This document shows, in pieces, positions 37,327 through 47,677 of a stretch of 64,000 nucleotides of DNA (positions are counted from its first letter, which is position 1; each line of letters begins with the position of its first letter). The notes below the pieces were generated by a model that ran no database searches, had not been told where the DNA came from, and saw only the letters and a program-made list of their open reading frames with translations. This DNA is from Ascidia mentula (Eukaryota; Chordata; Ascidiacea; Phlebobranchia; Ascidiidae). Both the position numbers and the translations under genes were made by a program. The stretch covers positions 19,915,001 to 19,979,000 of the forward strand of contig OX387202.1 of assembly GCA_947561715.1 (NCBI GenBank), in the 5' to 3' direction.

Positions 37327-40300
37327 CTGCAGACGGTTAAAACTCATCAGATTGACAGAAGTATTTGAGTTAAACTCATTCACACGTAAGTAGGCGGTGA
37401 CAACCCCACAATATTTGCACGACCTGCATTATGACCAGAATATACCGGTGCCAGATGGAACCCTCTCTGATTCGCACGTGATGACGTATATGTTGGGTTT
37501 GCCAAAACCTTTGCCCGTAACTCACTTCACGACTCGCTTCTGCCCCTAGTGGTGTAGATTGGTGAGCACGCAAGTATCTACAGCGCTAGGGGCAGAAGCG
37601 AGTCATGACGTGAGTTACGGGCAAAGGTTTTCAGAATTTGACACATATGTGAGATTTATATTTAAATAAAGTAAAACTCAACTGTTGGAAGTGTTACTCA
37701 GTTGACCTTGCAGTTGATCCACTCTGTTCGACAACTCTGTGAATAAAATGTTCGATGTGTGAGTGGATATTGGATGTAAAGTGCATGAACTTAACTGTTA
37801 GATGTGCGGTTCTGCTCACTCTGCAGTTGATCCACTCTGTTCGACAACTCTGTGAACATAATGTTCGATGTGTGAGTGGATATTGGATGTAAAGTGCATG
37901 AACTTAACTGTTAGATGTGCGGTTCTGCTCACTCTGCAGTTGATCCACTCTGTTCGACAACTCTGTGAATAAAATGTTCGATGTGTGAGTGGATATTGGA
38001 TGTAAAGTGCATGAACTTAACTGTTAGATGTGCGGTTCTGCTCACTCTGCAGTTGATCCACTCTGTTCGACAACTCTGTGAACATAATGTTCGATGTGTG
38101 AGTGGATATTGGATGTTAAATGCATGAACTTAATTGTTAGATGTGCGGTTCTGCTCACTTTGCAGTTGATCCACTCTGTTCGACAACTCTGTGAATATAA
38201 TGTTCGATGTGTGAGTGGATATTGGATGTTAAGTGCATGAACTTAACTGTTAGATGTGCGGTTCTGCTCACTCTGCAGTTGATCCACTCTGTTCGACAAC
38301 TCTGTGAATATAATGTTCGATGTGTGAGTGGATATTGGATGTTAAGTGCATGAACTTAACTGTTAGATGTGCGGTTCTGCTCACTTTGCAGTTGATCCAC
38401 TCTGTTCGACAACTCTGTGAATATAATGTTCGATGTGTGAGTGGATATTGGATGTTAAGTGCATGAACTTAACTGTTAGATGTGTGGTTCTGCTCACTCT
38501 GCAGTTGATCCACTCTGTTCGACAACTCTGTGAATATAATGTTCGATGTGTGAGTGGATATTGGATGTTAAGTGCATGAACTTAACTGTTAGATGTGCGG
38601 TTCTGTTCACTCTGCAGTTGATCCACTCTGTTCGACAACTCTGTGAATAAAACTTACGTTAACGTTGACATGTTTTACGTCACTAACATTACCCTTACCA
38701 TGAACTCCAATGAAATCGGTCTGCATTTCTTGGATCGTTTGGTTTTTGTCTTTTTTAAGTTGGCCTGGAAACATGCATGTTTTTCTGATATAACTCTTAA
38801 GAAACAAAACAAGCTACTTTTTAGACTAGTCCAGGTCAGTGCGTCTTTGTGTTATTCACCGAAATTAATAAAGTGCCTGATGTTATTTACTGTGCGGACC
38901 TTCTCAAAAAATACAACATAATTTTTTCCCAACACGTTATGGAGGAAAACCACATATTGATACTTTTCTTCACGCTTTCTTTGATTATCTGTGTTGTTTA
39001 TGCACGCAACGCAACCCCTTCTATCCCTTTGTTTTCATCGGTTTCCTGCACTCACATGTAATTTTGCACCAGTGTAAAAAAACTTCACCGGGTTTTCTTG
39101 GTATGGTTCGGTTGTATTTTTGCTGGTATTAGTTAAGTTGTAAGATATACTCTATACACAAAGGTCATTAATGTAGTCGGTAACTGGATAGCTGTACTAG
39201 TAATCACTAGGTGGCGATGATAAGGTCAAAAGGTGGCGCTATAGAAAGATATTTTACTTTGAATATCCACCAGGTCAGTCTGCTGGGTCTGAATTTCCTG
39301 CAACTTGTTCGTAAGTTTACCTGAAAGTGCGATCGTTAACGAAAAAGGGAAATATTTTTATTACAAAACCGGTTTTTATTACAAAACCTTTGTTTAAAGT
39401 AATTATAACTTCCTGTGTATTTAAGTGTCAGCTTTCACAATCTCATAAATTCTCATATTTTCCTACCATTGGTCACGAAGATCTGAATCAAACCCTGAAA
39501 AATATTTTGTTTTATTCCGTGATCTCCAAAATGAACAGAATCTAGCCCCTGATGTTGCACAGTCTTAAAACACGACAGCAATTATCCGATAGAAAATGTT
39601 TGAAACCAAGTGTTTCTGATTTCCGTCAGTGGGTTTATTTTTTTAATTTGTGAAAAATTGTTTTTCGCCTACAGCATACGTCATCATCAGTTTCTGCAAA
39701 TAAACTGCATTAAAACACTCGAAGCTACATGTACCTAAAATAAACAAACAAATAAAACTGAAATGGTGATCACAATGTCCCCTACCACTGCATCTACACA
39801 ACTGTTAACTTCACTGCAGTGCAAGGCCCTCTTACACCGGAAGCAGAAAGATAAGAGAGTGCGAATCAAAACCATGTCGACCCGCAGCACGAACGCACGA
39901 CGTCATTGAACAACATTAAAACAATGGTGAAAGATGTTCTCCATCCATAAAAACACACAACACCAAACAAAACTGCTAGTAACTGCTTACGAATTCGGGG
40001 GGAATCATTTTTTAAATGTTTATTGAAACTTGGGTGCGGTTCAGCCATTTTGGCTTCGCACACATCCAGTCCTTTATCCTAGACTGTTCTACAAATACCA
40101 CCGAAAAAAAACTTGAAATGCTTAAACGCGTTCCTGCCGATGGGTGCGCGTTTGCAAAATGGTGGCGCAGAGCCGCCTTGTCGTTGCTTCCCAACTTGCC
40201 TTTGGTTGAATTCCAATCTGTGTTGTGTCCATCTTGTTGAAAATTTATTTTTGGTTTGCCAACGTATTGTTCATGACATGTTGCGCACGTCGCAACATAA

Positions 40301-41990
40301 ATGCTGAAACTCGCACACGTTACATGTTGCAGCAGTTTAAATTGTTTGCCTGCTATTGTTGTTAATGTTGTCGTTTCATTAACCGTGGATATGTAGTTAC
40401 CATGGTGACCGCCCAATGCGAACCGCCCACAAGGGTAGCTACCAGGAGGGTCGTTGCAGTCCGTTTGCAGGACAAGTTGATTGTCCTCGGTGAAGCATTC
40501 CGCTTGCGCCGCAACAACGAAAGACAGAACTTGGGGTACAGCATTTCCTCAGGTTCTCAAGCTCACACAAAAAGAAGGGCAATTAAAGAGCCAGGCCCAA
40601 ATCGTTTACAAACGACCCCCCTCCTTGGGCGACATTTTTGGAATTCAAGCAAAGGCAAGTTGAGAAGCAACGACAAAACGGCTCTGCGCCATCATTTTGC
40701 AAACGCGCATCAACCGGAAGGAACGCGCATAAGCATTTCAAGTTGTTTTTCGGTGGTATTTGTGGAACAGTCCATGGCGAAAGGACTGGATGTGTGCGAA
40801 GCCAAATGGCAGAACCGCACCCAAGTTTAAATAAAAATTTAAAAAATGATTCCCCCCGAATTCGTAAGCAGTTGCTGGCAGTTTTGCTTGGTGTTGTGTG
40901 TTTTTATGGATGGAGAACATCTTTCACCATTGTTTTAATGTTGTTCAATGACGTCGTGTGTTCGTCCCGCGAGTCGTCATGGTTTTGATTCGCACTCTCT
41001 TATCTTTCTGCCTCCGGTGTCAGAGGGCCTTGCACTGCAGTGAAGTTTACAGTTGTGTAGATGCAGTGGTAGGGGACATTGTGTTCATCATTTCAGTTTT
41101 ATTTTTATTTGTTTGTTTATTTTAGGTACATGTAGCTTCGAATGTTTTAATGCATTTTATTTGCAGAAACTGATGATGACGTATGTTGTACGAGAAATCG
41201 ATTTTTCACAAATCAAAAAAATAAACCAACTGACGGTAATCAGAAACACTTTGTTTCAAACATTGTTTTATTCCATTCGTATTTACCCCAAGTAGTGGAA
41301 GCGTACAAGTGCTATGTTAGCTCCCAAACCAGAAACGAAACTTTCATATTGGTCATGATTGAATATATCTCGTTTCACAAAGCACACGGTTGATTTATTA
41401 CGCTCCAACTTCTGTTTACCCATAGAGTGATGACGCTACGCTAATTTCTTACTGATATGAAACTTACCAGAGCGAGAGCTGCTGCGATAACCAGACCCTG
41501 TACCACCAGCACAATCTTCATTCTTCTAAGCTCAGAACGTAATTGTGACAACTTCTCTTTCTCCGCGCTTCGCTGAGGTTCCTCGTAAACTGATTGTCGT
41601 TAAGTTTACAGACGTGCTTTTAGTTCGGGTAATTTAGCTTCCAACAAAACCTTACGTTACTAGGTCTAGTATCTTTCTCCTTGAGTTTGTCATTGTAATA
41701 TTCCAAATCTTACGTAAGCCCATTTTTACTGGCGTTTCATTATGTAAAGGTTATGACGTAATAATACACGTTGTCAAATAAATGTCATTTTGGTACAAAG
41801 CGTCAATTGTGACGTCAAAAGTTGTTAAAAAATAGTTTTGACTTTTCTGCTTTATTCACACCGGTTGGGAAAACGCGTCAGACAACAAGATCTTAGTTTC
41901 TCCACACAAAGATAATATAATCGGTTTGTACGACTTACTGTTTTCCTGGGGACCAGAGCGAGCCGTCATTTCATAACTTTCGCGATTCAT
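33094..41990 (-). CDS. Type II transmembrane fibrinogen-domain receptor, copy B
   Basis: Exons 5' to 3' on minus: 41990-41939, 41589-41468, 39494-39467, 39320-39258, 38764-38699, nine 54-bp repeat exons (38640 down to 37683), 37326-37214, 36943-36847, 35366-35267, 33673-33545, 33277-33094 (TGA). The total is 1440 bp = 479 codons plus stop, in frame throughout. The tail [19 protein letters not shown] is identical to copy A; the membrane helix differs by two residues. The stalk has four more 18-residue repeats than A (72 residues). The FReD keeps its framework ([54 protein letters not shown]) but varies between these blocks: for example the CC after NCAV in A is TE here, and SSAT after HRDC is GYAL after HRAC. 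Likely a functional paralogue or a divergent allele. Confidence 0.85.
35580..36774 (-). mobile_element. Penelope-like element relic 1 (copy B, longer)
   Basis: Inverted arms of about 270 bp (about 35580-35845 and 36515-36774) enclose minus-strand pieces of a Penelope-like retroelement: [13 protein letters not shown] (an RT motif typical of the family), [13 protein letters not shown], then a GIY-YIG endonuclease start [18 protein letters not shown] and [10 protein letters not shown] hammerhead-like core (CTGATGA, GTCT/AGAC stem, GAAACGTC) is on the left arm at about 35666-35628. It is a broken fragment within a receptor intron. Copy A holds a shorter version. Confidence 0.8.
37504..37631. mobile_element. 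Foldback element in receptor B intron
   Basis: Counterpart of 16014-16134. Arms of about 50 bp end AAAACCTTTGCCCG and CGGGCAAAGGTTTT. The loop 37558-37577 reads ATTGGTGAGCACGCAAGTAT; the copy A loop in reverse complement is ATTGCTGAGATAC, so the two loops appear to lie in opposite orientations. Confidence 0.6.
37683..38640 (-). repeat. 113-bp minisatellite made of stalk exons, 9 copies
   Basis: Units begin (on +, at GCAGTTGATCC) at 37710, 37823, 37936, 38049, 38162, 38275, 38388, 38501 and 38614. Minus-strand exons are 38640-38587, 38527-38474, 38414-38361, 38301-38248, 38188-38135, 38075-38022, 37962-37909, 37849-37796 and 37736-37683. Changes inside the exon part are few and mostly silent (CAG/CAA, GAG/GAA; one NRT to NHT that keeps the sequon). 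Alternating intron variants (AATAAAATG/ACATAATG) and alternating CACTTTG ends point to growth by 226-bp dimers. Confidence 0.85.
39594..41264. mobile_element. Penelope-like element relic 2 (copy B)
   Basis: Long inverted arms. The left arm on minus shows [20 protein letters not shown], then HEQYVGKPK and [16 protein letters not shown]; the right arm on plus shows [16 protein letters not shown] and [17 protein letters not shown]. Both are the C-terminal GIY-YIG/zinc-finger region of a Penelope-like element, so two 3' ends face outward. A hammerhead-like core is at about 41170-41200. It lies in the same receptor intron as in copy A. Broken fossil. Confidence 0.68.
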
Positions 41991-43674
41991 TTGCGGTGAA
42001 AATGTTGATCGACCAGAAAATAAAAACAAACAACCACCTCTACGTGTGCGCAAGATGATCTAACACGAAAGTTTGTGGAGTGCAGCCAACAACACAAGGA
42101 AGTTATGGTGGCATTTCTTAAGGAGCAGGAAATGCGTCGGTTTCGCTTTTGTTGTCCACGTTATTTCATAACCTTTGTTTTCCACTCTGTCATCGGTTCA
42201 AAACCTATGCCTGCAGGCATCTGTAACCAGGCGTTGTTCAGCAGAAAGGTGTAAACAGCACTTCAGTTTGATTTCTTCGATGCAGAATGTAGTTTTTCGG
42301 CAAGCTCCTGTAATAACATAGGGAATCTGTAATATTTCTGTTCACGTATTTTCTAACATACTTTGCATGTTACAAGGAATGTGGGATAAAAATCAGCGTA
42401 ACAAAAACACTCAGATCGTTCCCTACAATCGCGGTTAAATTTGAACGCATTTCATTTTAGTTTGAATTCTTTGCCATTTTTAGTTGGCAGTGGATTTTCG
42501 TTCTGCTGCCTTGATTTGCTGAACTTTTGTATAGAATATTTCAAAACACTCTTGCAATTTAGCTAATTTGCATTTTGAAATACAAAATCTTGCTACCAAT
42601 AAGAACAAATTAACCAGTTTTACTCGGTTCGTATTTACGTTTTCTACATCAAAAGTTGGTCAGTAGAATTCTTTCCATCAATTTGGCGTCCAACCATGCA
42701 CTTACTTCTTCCCAGAATATTGCAACATTTATTACACACAAAAAATACATGCTAAATTGTTTCCATTTCGTTTTCGCAAAAAAAACACATTCACCCGTGC
42801 TGTCAACCAGCCTGAAGCCAAATAGAGCGTCATTCGTTACCAATGCCCACAAATTTAATTTTGAAAGATCTTAATTTCGTTTTCAGAGTGCATAAAATTA
42901 TCATAGTAGAGCGACTGCTATTGGGTTTCCGTTAAGGTCGATTCCATGTAGGTTTCCCGTTTGTTTGTTTGTTTGTTTGTTTTCTTGGGGTTTTTCTAGT
43001 TTGTTGGAATGGCTTTTATTAGCTTAAGGTAATCTTGTAATTTTTGCTTGAAGGTTTGAACAAACTACAGACTGCCTTCCATGGTAAACCGGATGCTCGA
43101 TATTATCTTCATAAATAAAGTGATGCATAGGCCTACGCTATCGGTCTGCCTATGTATCAGGTCTTCGTAGGTACCAACGCCAGGTACGATGAGTCAGATA
43201 TTCGCAACCGCACCCCAGTCTCTTGGTTTTTAGTGAATATATTGTGCAGTGAAAGAACAACGAATCAGTACGCAGTGTAGAATGGGCGAGACACAATACA
43301 TCAGCAACAAGACAGCATTGGGGTAGTCAGTACAAACAGGGCGCCTGACTGCGCCAAACAGGACAGTTTAGCGCAGTCAGTTATACAGGACACGGTCAGC
43401 ATTTCTGAAGTTCACAATACCACGTTTCTGAAGGCACTGTGGAGTGAGCTTAGCGTCTAAATCATACAAACAAACGTCACAAATTTGCTACGTAGTCAAC
43501 TGGCTTACAAAACACTGAAAGAGGCACATGACAGGGCTTTAAGTCTTCATAACACTTGTCACAAACATAACGCTTTACCACGTGTTTCGCCAATGCTACA
43601 CACGTCCTAAAGTATCGCAATTCTCGGTCTTTAGGCAAATCTACCAAAAAACAATATGCTCTTAAGGCCCGTTT
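41991..43674. other. 5' flank of receptor B, no gene seen
   Basis: Counterpart of 19747-21375. A TTTG microsatellite is near 42958-42981. A 69-residue open frame on minus (43686-43477) with KRYVCDKCYEDLKPC looks zinc-ribbon-like, but copy A lacks part of it; I cannot assign it. Confidence 0.4.
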
Positions 43675-44394
43675 ACACACGAACACAGTATGGCACGGTA
43701 CAGCACAGTCTGGGACACACGGTGTTTACACTACTGGAATAATCGAGCACGACTACGGGGATTTCCCTGTAATGAATACGAAACCGACAAGTGAAAGTGA
43801 CAAGTTACGTTGATAATTTTTTTAAGGATGTCAGTCTTGCCTTGCATTTCTCAGCCCCGCCAGCGATGTTATAGGTACAAATTGAATTTGATGCTATTGG
43901 CTGTACGTATTCTTCAACAAAAAGCATGTACTGTTTTACATAGTTAAGGCATGTACTGCTTTTACGTATTTTTTTACGACGCAAGGTAACACTACAGTAT
44001 GTTGAACCAAACAGCACAGATTATGAAAACAAAGATGGTATAATTGAACCAATGGTTTTTCACAGCAGCATCCCGCTTAGACGCCGTTCTACACACCGCT
44101 TTGTAATGCAGTTACGGCACCATTTCTCAAAACAATCGCTCACATGTCAAACGCGGTCACATCACACAACCACAACTAAAATAATATGCGTCCTCTCCTT
44201 TTAAGCAGTCGCCTTGCACTCTCGCATTAATGTGTGCCGAAATGTGCCCAACTGTGTCCGAATTTATGCTCGTCGAGCAAAAGCGAGCACATCTTAGCAC
44301 AGACCGGCACATCCCATCCCAGCACAACTCAGCATGCGCGCACAATAAAACAAACACGGAATCGTCTGTAGTGTAAACGGGCCTTTAGTGTGTA
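43675..44394. mobile_element. PIF/Harbinger-type element, non-autonomous (copy B)
   Basis: Same 14-bp inverted ends (AGGCCCGTTTACAC and complement) and TTA on both sides as 21376-22093; 720 bp. It is in the same place in both units, so it was inherited through the duplication. Confidence 0.75.
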
Positions 44395-44805
44395 ACAACG
44401 TTTTTGCATGAACAAACTTAATATTAGAGTTATAATATTGCAAAGTCTTCGTGAAAACTAATGTTGAGTAGCCACGCATGAAACGGAGAAATCCCGTTTC
44501 GCCCATCCGTGAGGTGGTTTAAGTATCTACCGTTCGTAACACTGGGATGAAAATGTACGCACAGCGGCACCACGTGGTCACTTTCCAGCATTACAAACGC
44601 GCCATTCAAGTAACTCGCCAACGAACAGTGATGTTTTCACTGCAGTCAGTACAGTTTAAGCTGTTTAGTAATTGTAAAGGGAAACAAAGTTTGCCCCCTG
44701 TTGCATTTCATACCGATGTTGACGTTTGCACACTTCAATGGTTTTCCGGGTGCTTTCCCTTATATTTGATGAAAAGTGCCGGTTTTAAACTGATTTCTGG
44801 TCAAA

Positions 44806-46243
44806 ATGGCGGCCTTGGCTTCGCTTTGCGACGCTTACGGCAGTGATTCTGATTTTAGCGATAACGAAGAGGAATTTACGCAAGTAGATCAAGCTGGCAC
44901 CAAAGTAAATTTGCCTTTACCGCAAGCTATTTCTTCATTGTTTGGAGACACCAAGTCGTTGAAACCCCAGGAACACCGAGGTCGAATCCGGTCGTTCCCC
45001 CACGAGCACGGAAATTGGGCAACGTATGTTTACATACCTTACCCTAAAAAAAGTTTGGATGAATTTAAATTCAACATTGAAAAAACACTCGAAAGCAGAG
45101 AAAAGGGTATTAAATTATCTGCTTAAATTATTGTGTACAGTTTTAAATGTTTGTGCATGAATTGATAGAATCGACATGGCATCTTGTGGATGATTTCCAT
45201 GTGAGTATTTCAAGGCCTAATGTCATACCTCACCACTGCATAGACCCTTTAGTGGAAAGTCTCAGACAAAATTTAAAACGGTTTCGAAGATTTTCAATCA
45301 CATTATCATCTGATGATTTGAATATTTATGTGAACGATGAAAAAACAAGATCATTTTGTGGGTTTAAGGTAAGGGTGAAACTTTGTTCACAGCATTTCTT
45401 GTCTTGATTTGGTATCAGATTGTTTGTTATTGTTTCCAAACAATTCCAGATTTCAGCCCGACCTGCAGTTCAACAACTGAATAAAGTCGTTCAGATCGTG
45501 GATAAATCATTCATGGATTTTCATTGCAAGCCTTGTAGAGATGTGTATTGTTTGTTTGTTTGTTTGACTTGCGTGTTCAACTGCGATAATGCGTTTCCCT
45601 TAACTCCTGACTCCTCTTCGTAACTAACCAAACTTGTGTTAATATGTTTTATTCACCAAGACAAAGGATATAGGTTCAGAAATACAAATCAACCCCAGAG
45701 TAGAATAAACAAACGTGATTCTACGCCAAGGCGTACCAACAATGTAGAATGAATGGTGAAACTACACTAGGCAAAAGCCCAGCGCAGAGTAGGCGACTCC
45801 ACAATGTGGAATGAATTCGGGCTACAGAAACCAGAGATTTAAAGACAATCATAACAGTGTAAGAATGTCGTCGCGTGAGCTACGATACTATCATTATGCG
45901 ATTACGATCAATTCTTCCTGGGCAGTTCCGAGAACTGTGGTATTTATCTGGGCGGTACAAAACTGCAAGTCACTCTCCATTACCTAAATGGAAAATTACG
46001 TAAATGTGAACACTACGTCATGCATAAACGTTACAGCCTTACTACACAAACCCATCCTACCACAGGAGTATTGCTTGGCATCTCAACCAATTCACAGAAG
46101 AATCCAAGTTAATTTCAAAACTTTCATCAAATTGGAACAGAATAGAATTGGAGAACCCTGAACTTTTTACAATTGATGTGGATGAGGTTGTTTGTAAAAG
46201 TGGCAACAAAATGTTTTCATGCAAACTAAGTTCCATCAGTTGA
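44806..46243 (+). pseudogene. USB1: USB1 copy B, interrupted by an insertion
   Basis: Exons: 44806-45106, 45169-45368, and a third starting at 45450 that is split by 500 foreign bases (45535-46034) before resuming to the stop at 46241-46243. Exons 1 and 2 are open and give the family block [20 protein letters not shown] and the first catalytic motif FHVSIS. The second HxS motif lies after the insertion, where copy A reads YHMSVAW and this copy is altered (TCCTACCACAGGAGTATTGCTTGG at 46051-46074). Reading into the insertion gives a premature stop, so the C-terminal half is lost. It is a different kind of damage from copy A. Confidence 0.82.
45535..46034. mobile_element. 500-bp insertion in USB1-B exon 3, class unclear
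   Basis: The insertion is absent from copy A. The exon sequence AGCCTT is repeated on both sides (45529-45534 and 46035-46040), a 6-bp target duplication. The ends are GTAGAGATG and AACGTTAC, with at most a GTA match as inverted termini. It has no coding frame that I recognise, and a TTTG run near 45550. It was acquired after the A/B split and is probably a non-autonomous DNA element. Confidence 0.6.
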
Positions 46244-46899
46244 CATCCACAATACTCACATGGACATCGGTATTGTCACCATTTCATGGGACTTTTAGTG
46301 AGTTTTTCCACTTTTTGTGGTCGAGTTAAATTCTTGTTTAGCTCCAGATTTGAACTGCTACATTAAATCTTATAATGTAACATTTTGTTCTTTTTTATAT
46401 AATTTATGTCCAACTTTTATTGTTTGTCTCATACAGGTTCCAGCACAAAAATCTGTTGTGAACATTTCTAAACATGAGAACCGGCGCTGTTTATAAACGT
46501 GATATCATGAATTGCTGAACAGCCGCAAAATGCAGGTTTTTAAATTGAACTGTTTATTATCATGTTGAGTAATGGCGACCTAAACTTCATACATGAAGTA
46601 AAAACTGTGTTCAAATTCGTTTAAAAAAATGATTGTAAAGAAAAATGCCATATGATTTGATACTGTTGGATACCAAGCAGTTGTTTGGGCATAATGTGCT
46701 CCACAGTGGTTCGTCTATATTGTTTGATGCCCAGTTACGGGTACCCAACTGACTTACGTTGAAAAATATCTGTTCCTGGCTAGTTTGCGAGCTAGCCCTG
46801 GGCCACAGTCACCAACTGCACTTATGAGACCCCTACAAGTCAAAACCATCCACAGTGTCCCCAGGTCTATTTCAATAAGGTTGGAATAGGAAAATTTTG

Positions 46900-47535
46900 G
46901 CTAAAAATATTTGTTTGTAAAAGAAACAAAAAACAACAACAGTTAAACTGAAAGAAAAAGTATTAAAATTGCAAACAGATGTTGAAGAAGCAAAAGTGAA
47001 GTAAATATCCTTGAACAATATAGCAGGAGAGAATGCATTTAAATATGTATGTTTGCAATTTTAATACTTTTTCTTTCAGTTCAACTGTTGTTGTTTTCTG
47101 TTTTTTTTTACAAACAAATATTTTGAGTAACACAAACTAAAGAAGAATGCACCAACCAAATTGCAATTGCCAAACACATGGGAGTATCGATTCAAAAAAC
47201 TGATATAGCATCTCACACAGAATACCTGTGAGAACAACAAGCAGCTCATCAAAATAATCCCACCGATAACTGAAAGTTTATCTCAAGGAAAATTAGGAAT
47301 TAAATATTTTTCAACAAATCAAATCTGCATTTCCCCAACTCCAAAGAAACAACTTTCAACCTGCAAAATGTTTTCATGACAGAAAGTTTGACAAGACAAA
47401 ACCGAAAATTATTCAACGCTTGCTTGCAGCACAAAAAAAGACAAGCCTTCAAGCATATTTGGACAAACAGTGGGACAACACTACTTCGTGAAAATGATGT
47501 AAGTAAGATCAGAGCCATAACTCAACTGCTGATTT
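46900..47535 (+). mobile_element. LINE ORF1 relic (copy B)
   Basis: Counterpart of 24136-24765 with the same foldback arms and the block NVFMTESLTRQNRKLFN followed by FKHIWTNSGTTLLREND. It ends about 140 bp before the IQ exon acceptor at 47677. Confidence 0.6.
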
Positions 47536-47677
47536 GAAACAGCATTGAACTTCCATCTCTATAAAGCAAAGTATTGTATTTACATTTTTTTGTTATTATT
47601 TAATGTAAACAATGACTGTATTTTATACAAATCTACTACACAACATGTGTGTTTCTTGTTTTCCCGCCATTATTCAG

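Noticed and set aside
43477-43686. Minus-strand frame with KRYVCDKCYEDLKPC
   Set aside because: Looks zinc-ribbon-like and may be a transposon scrap, but copy A is interrupted and no domain can be named.
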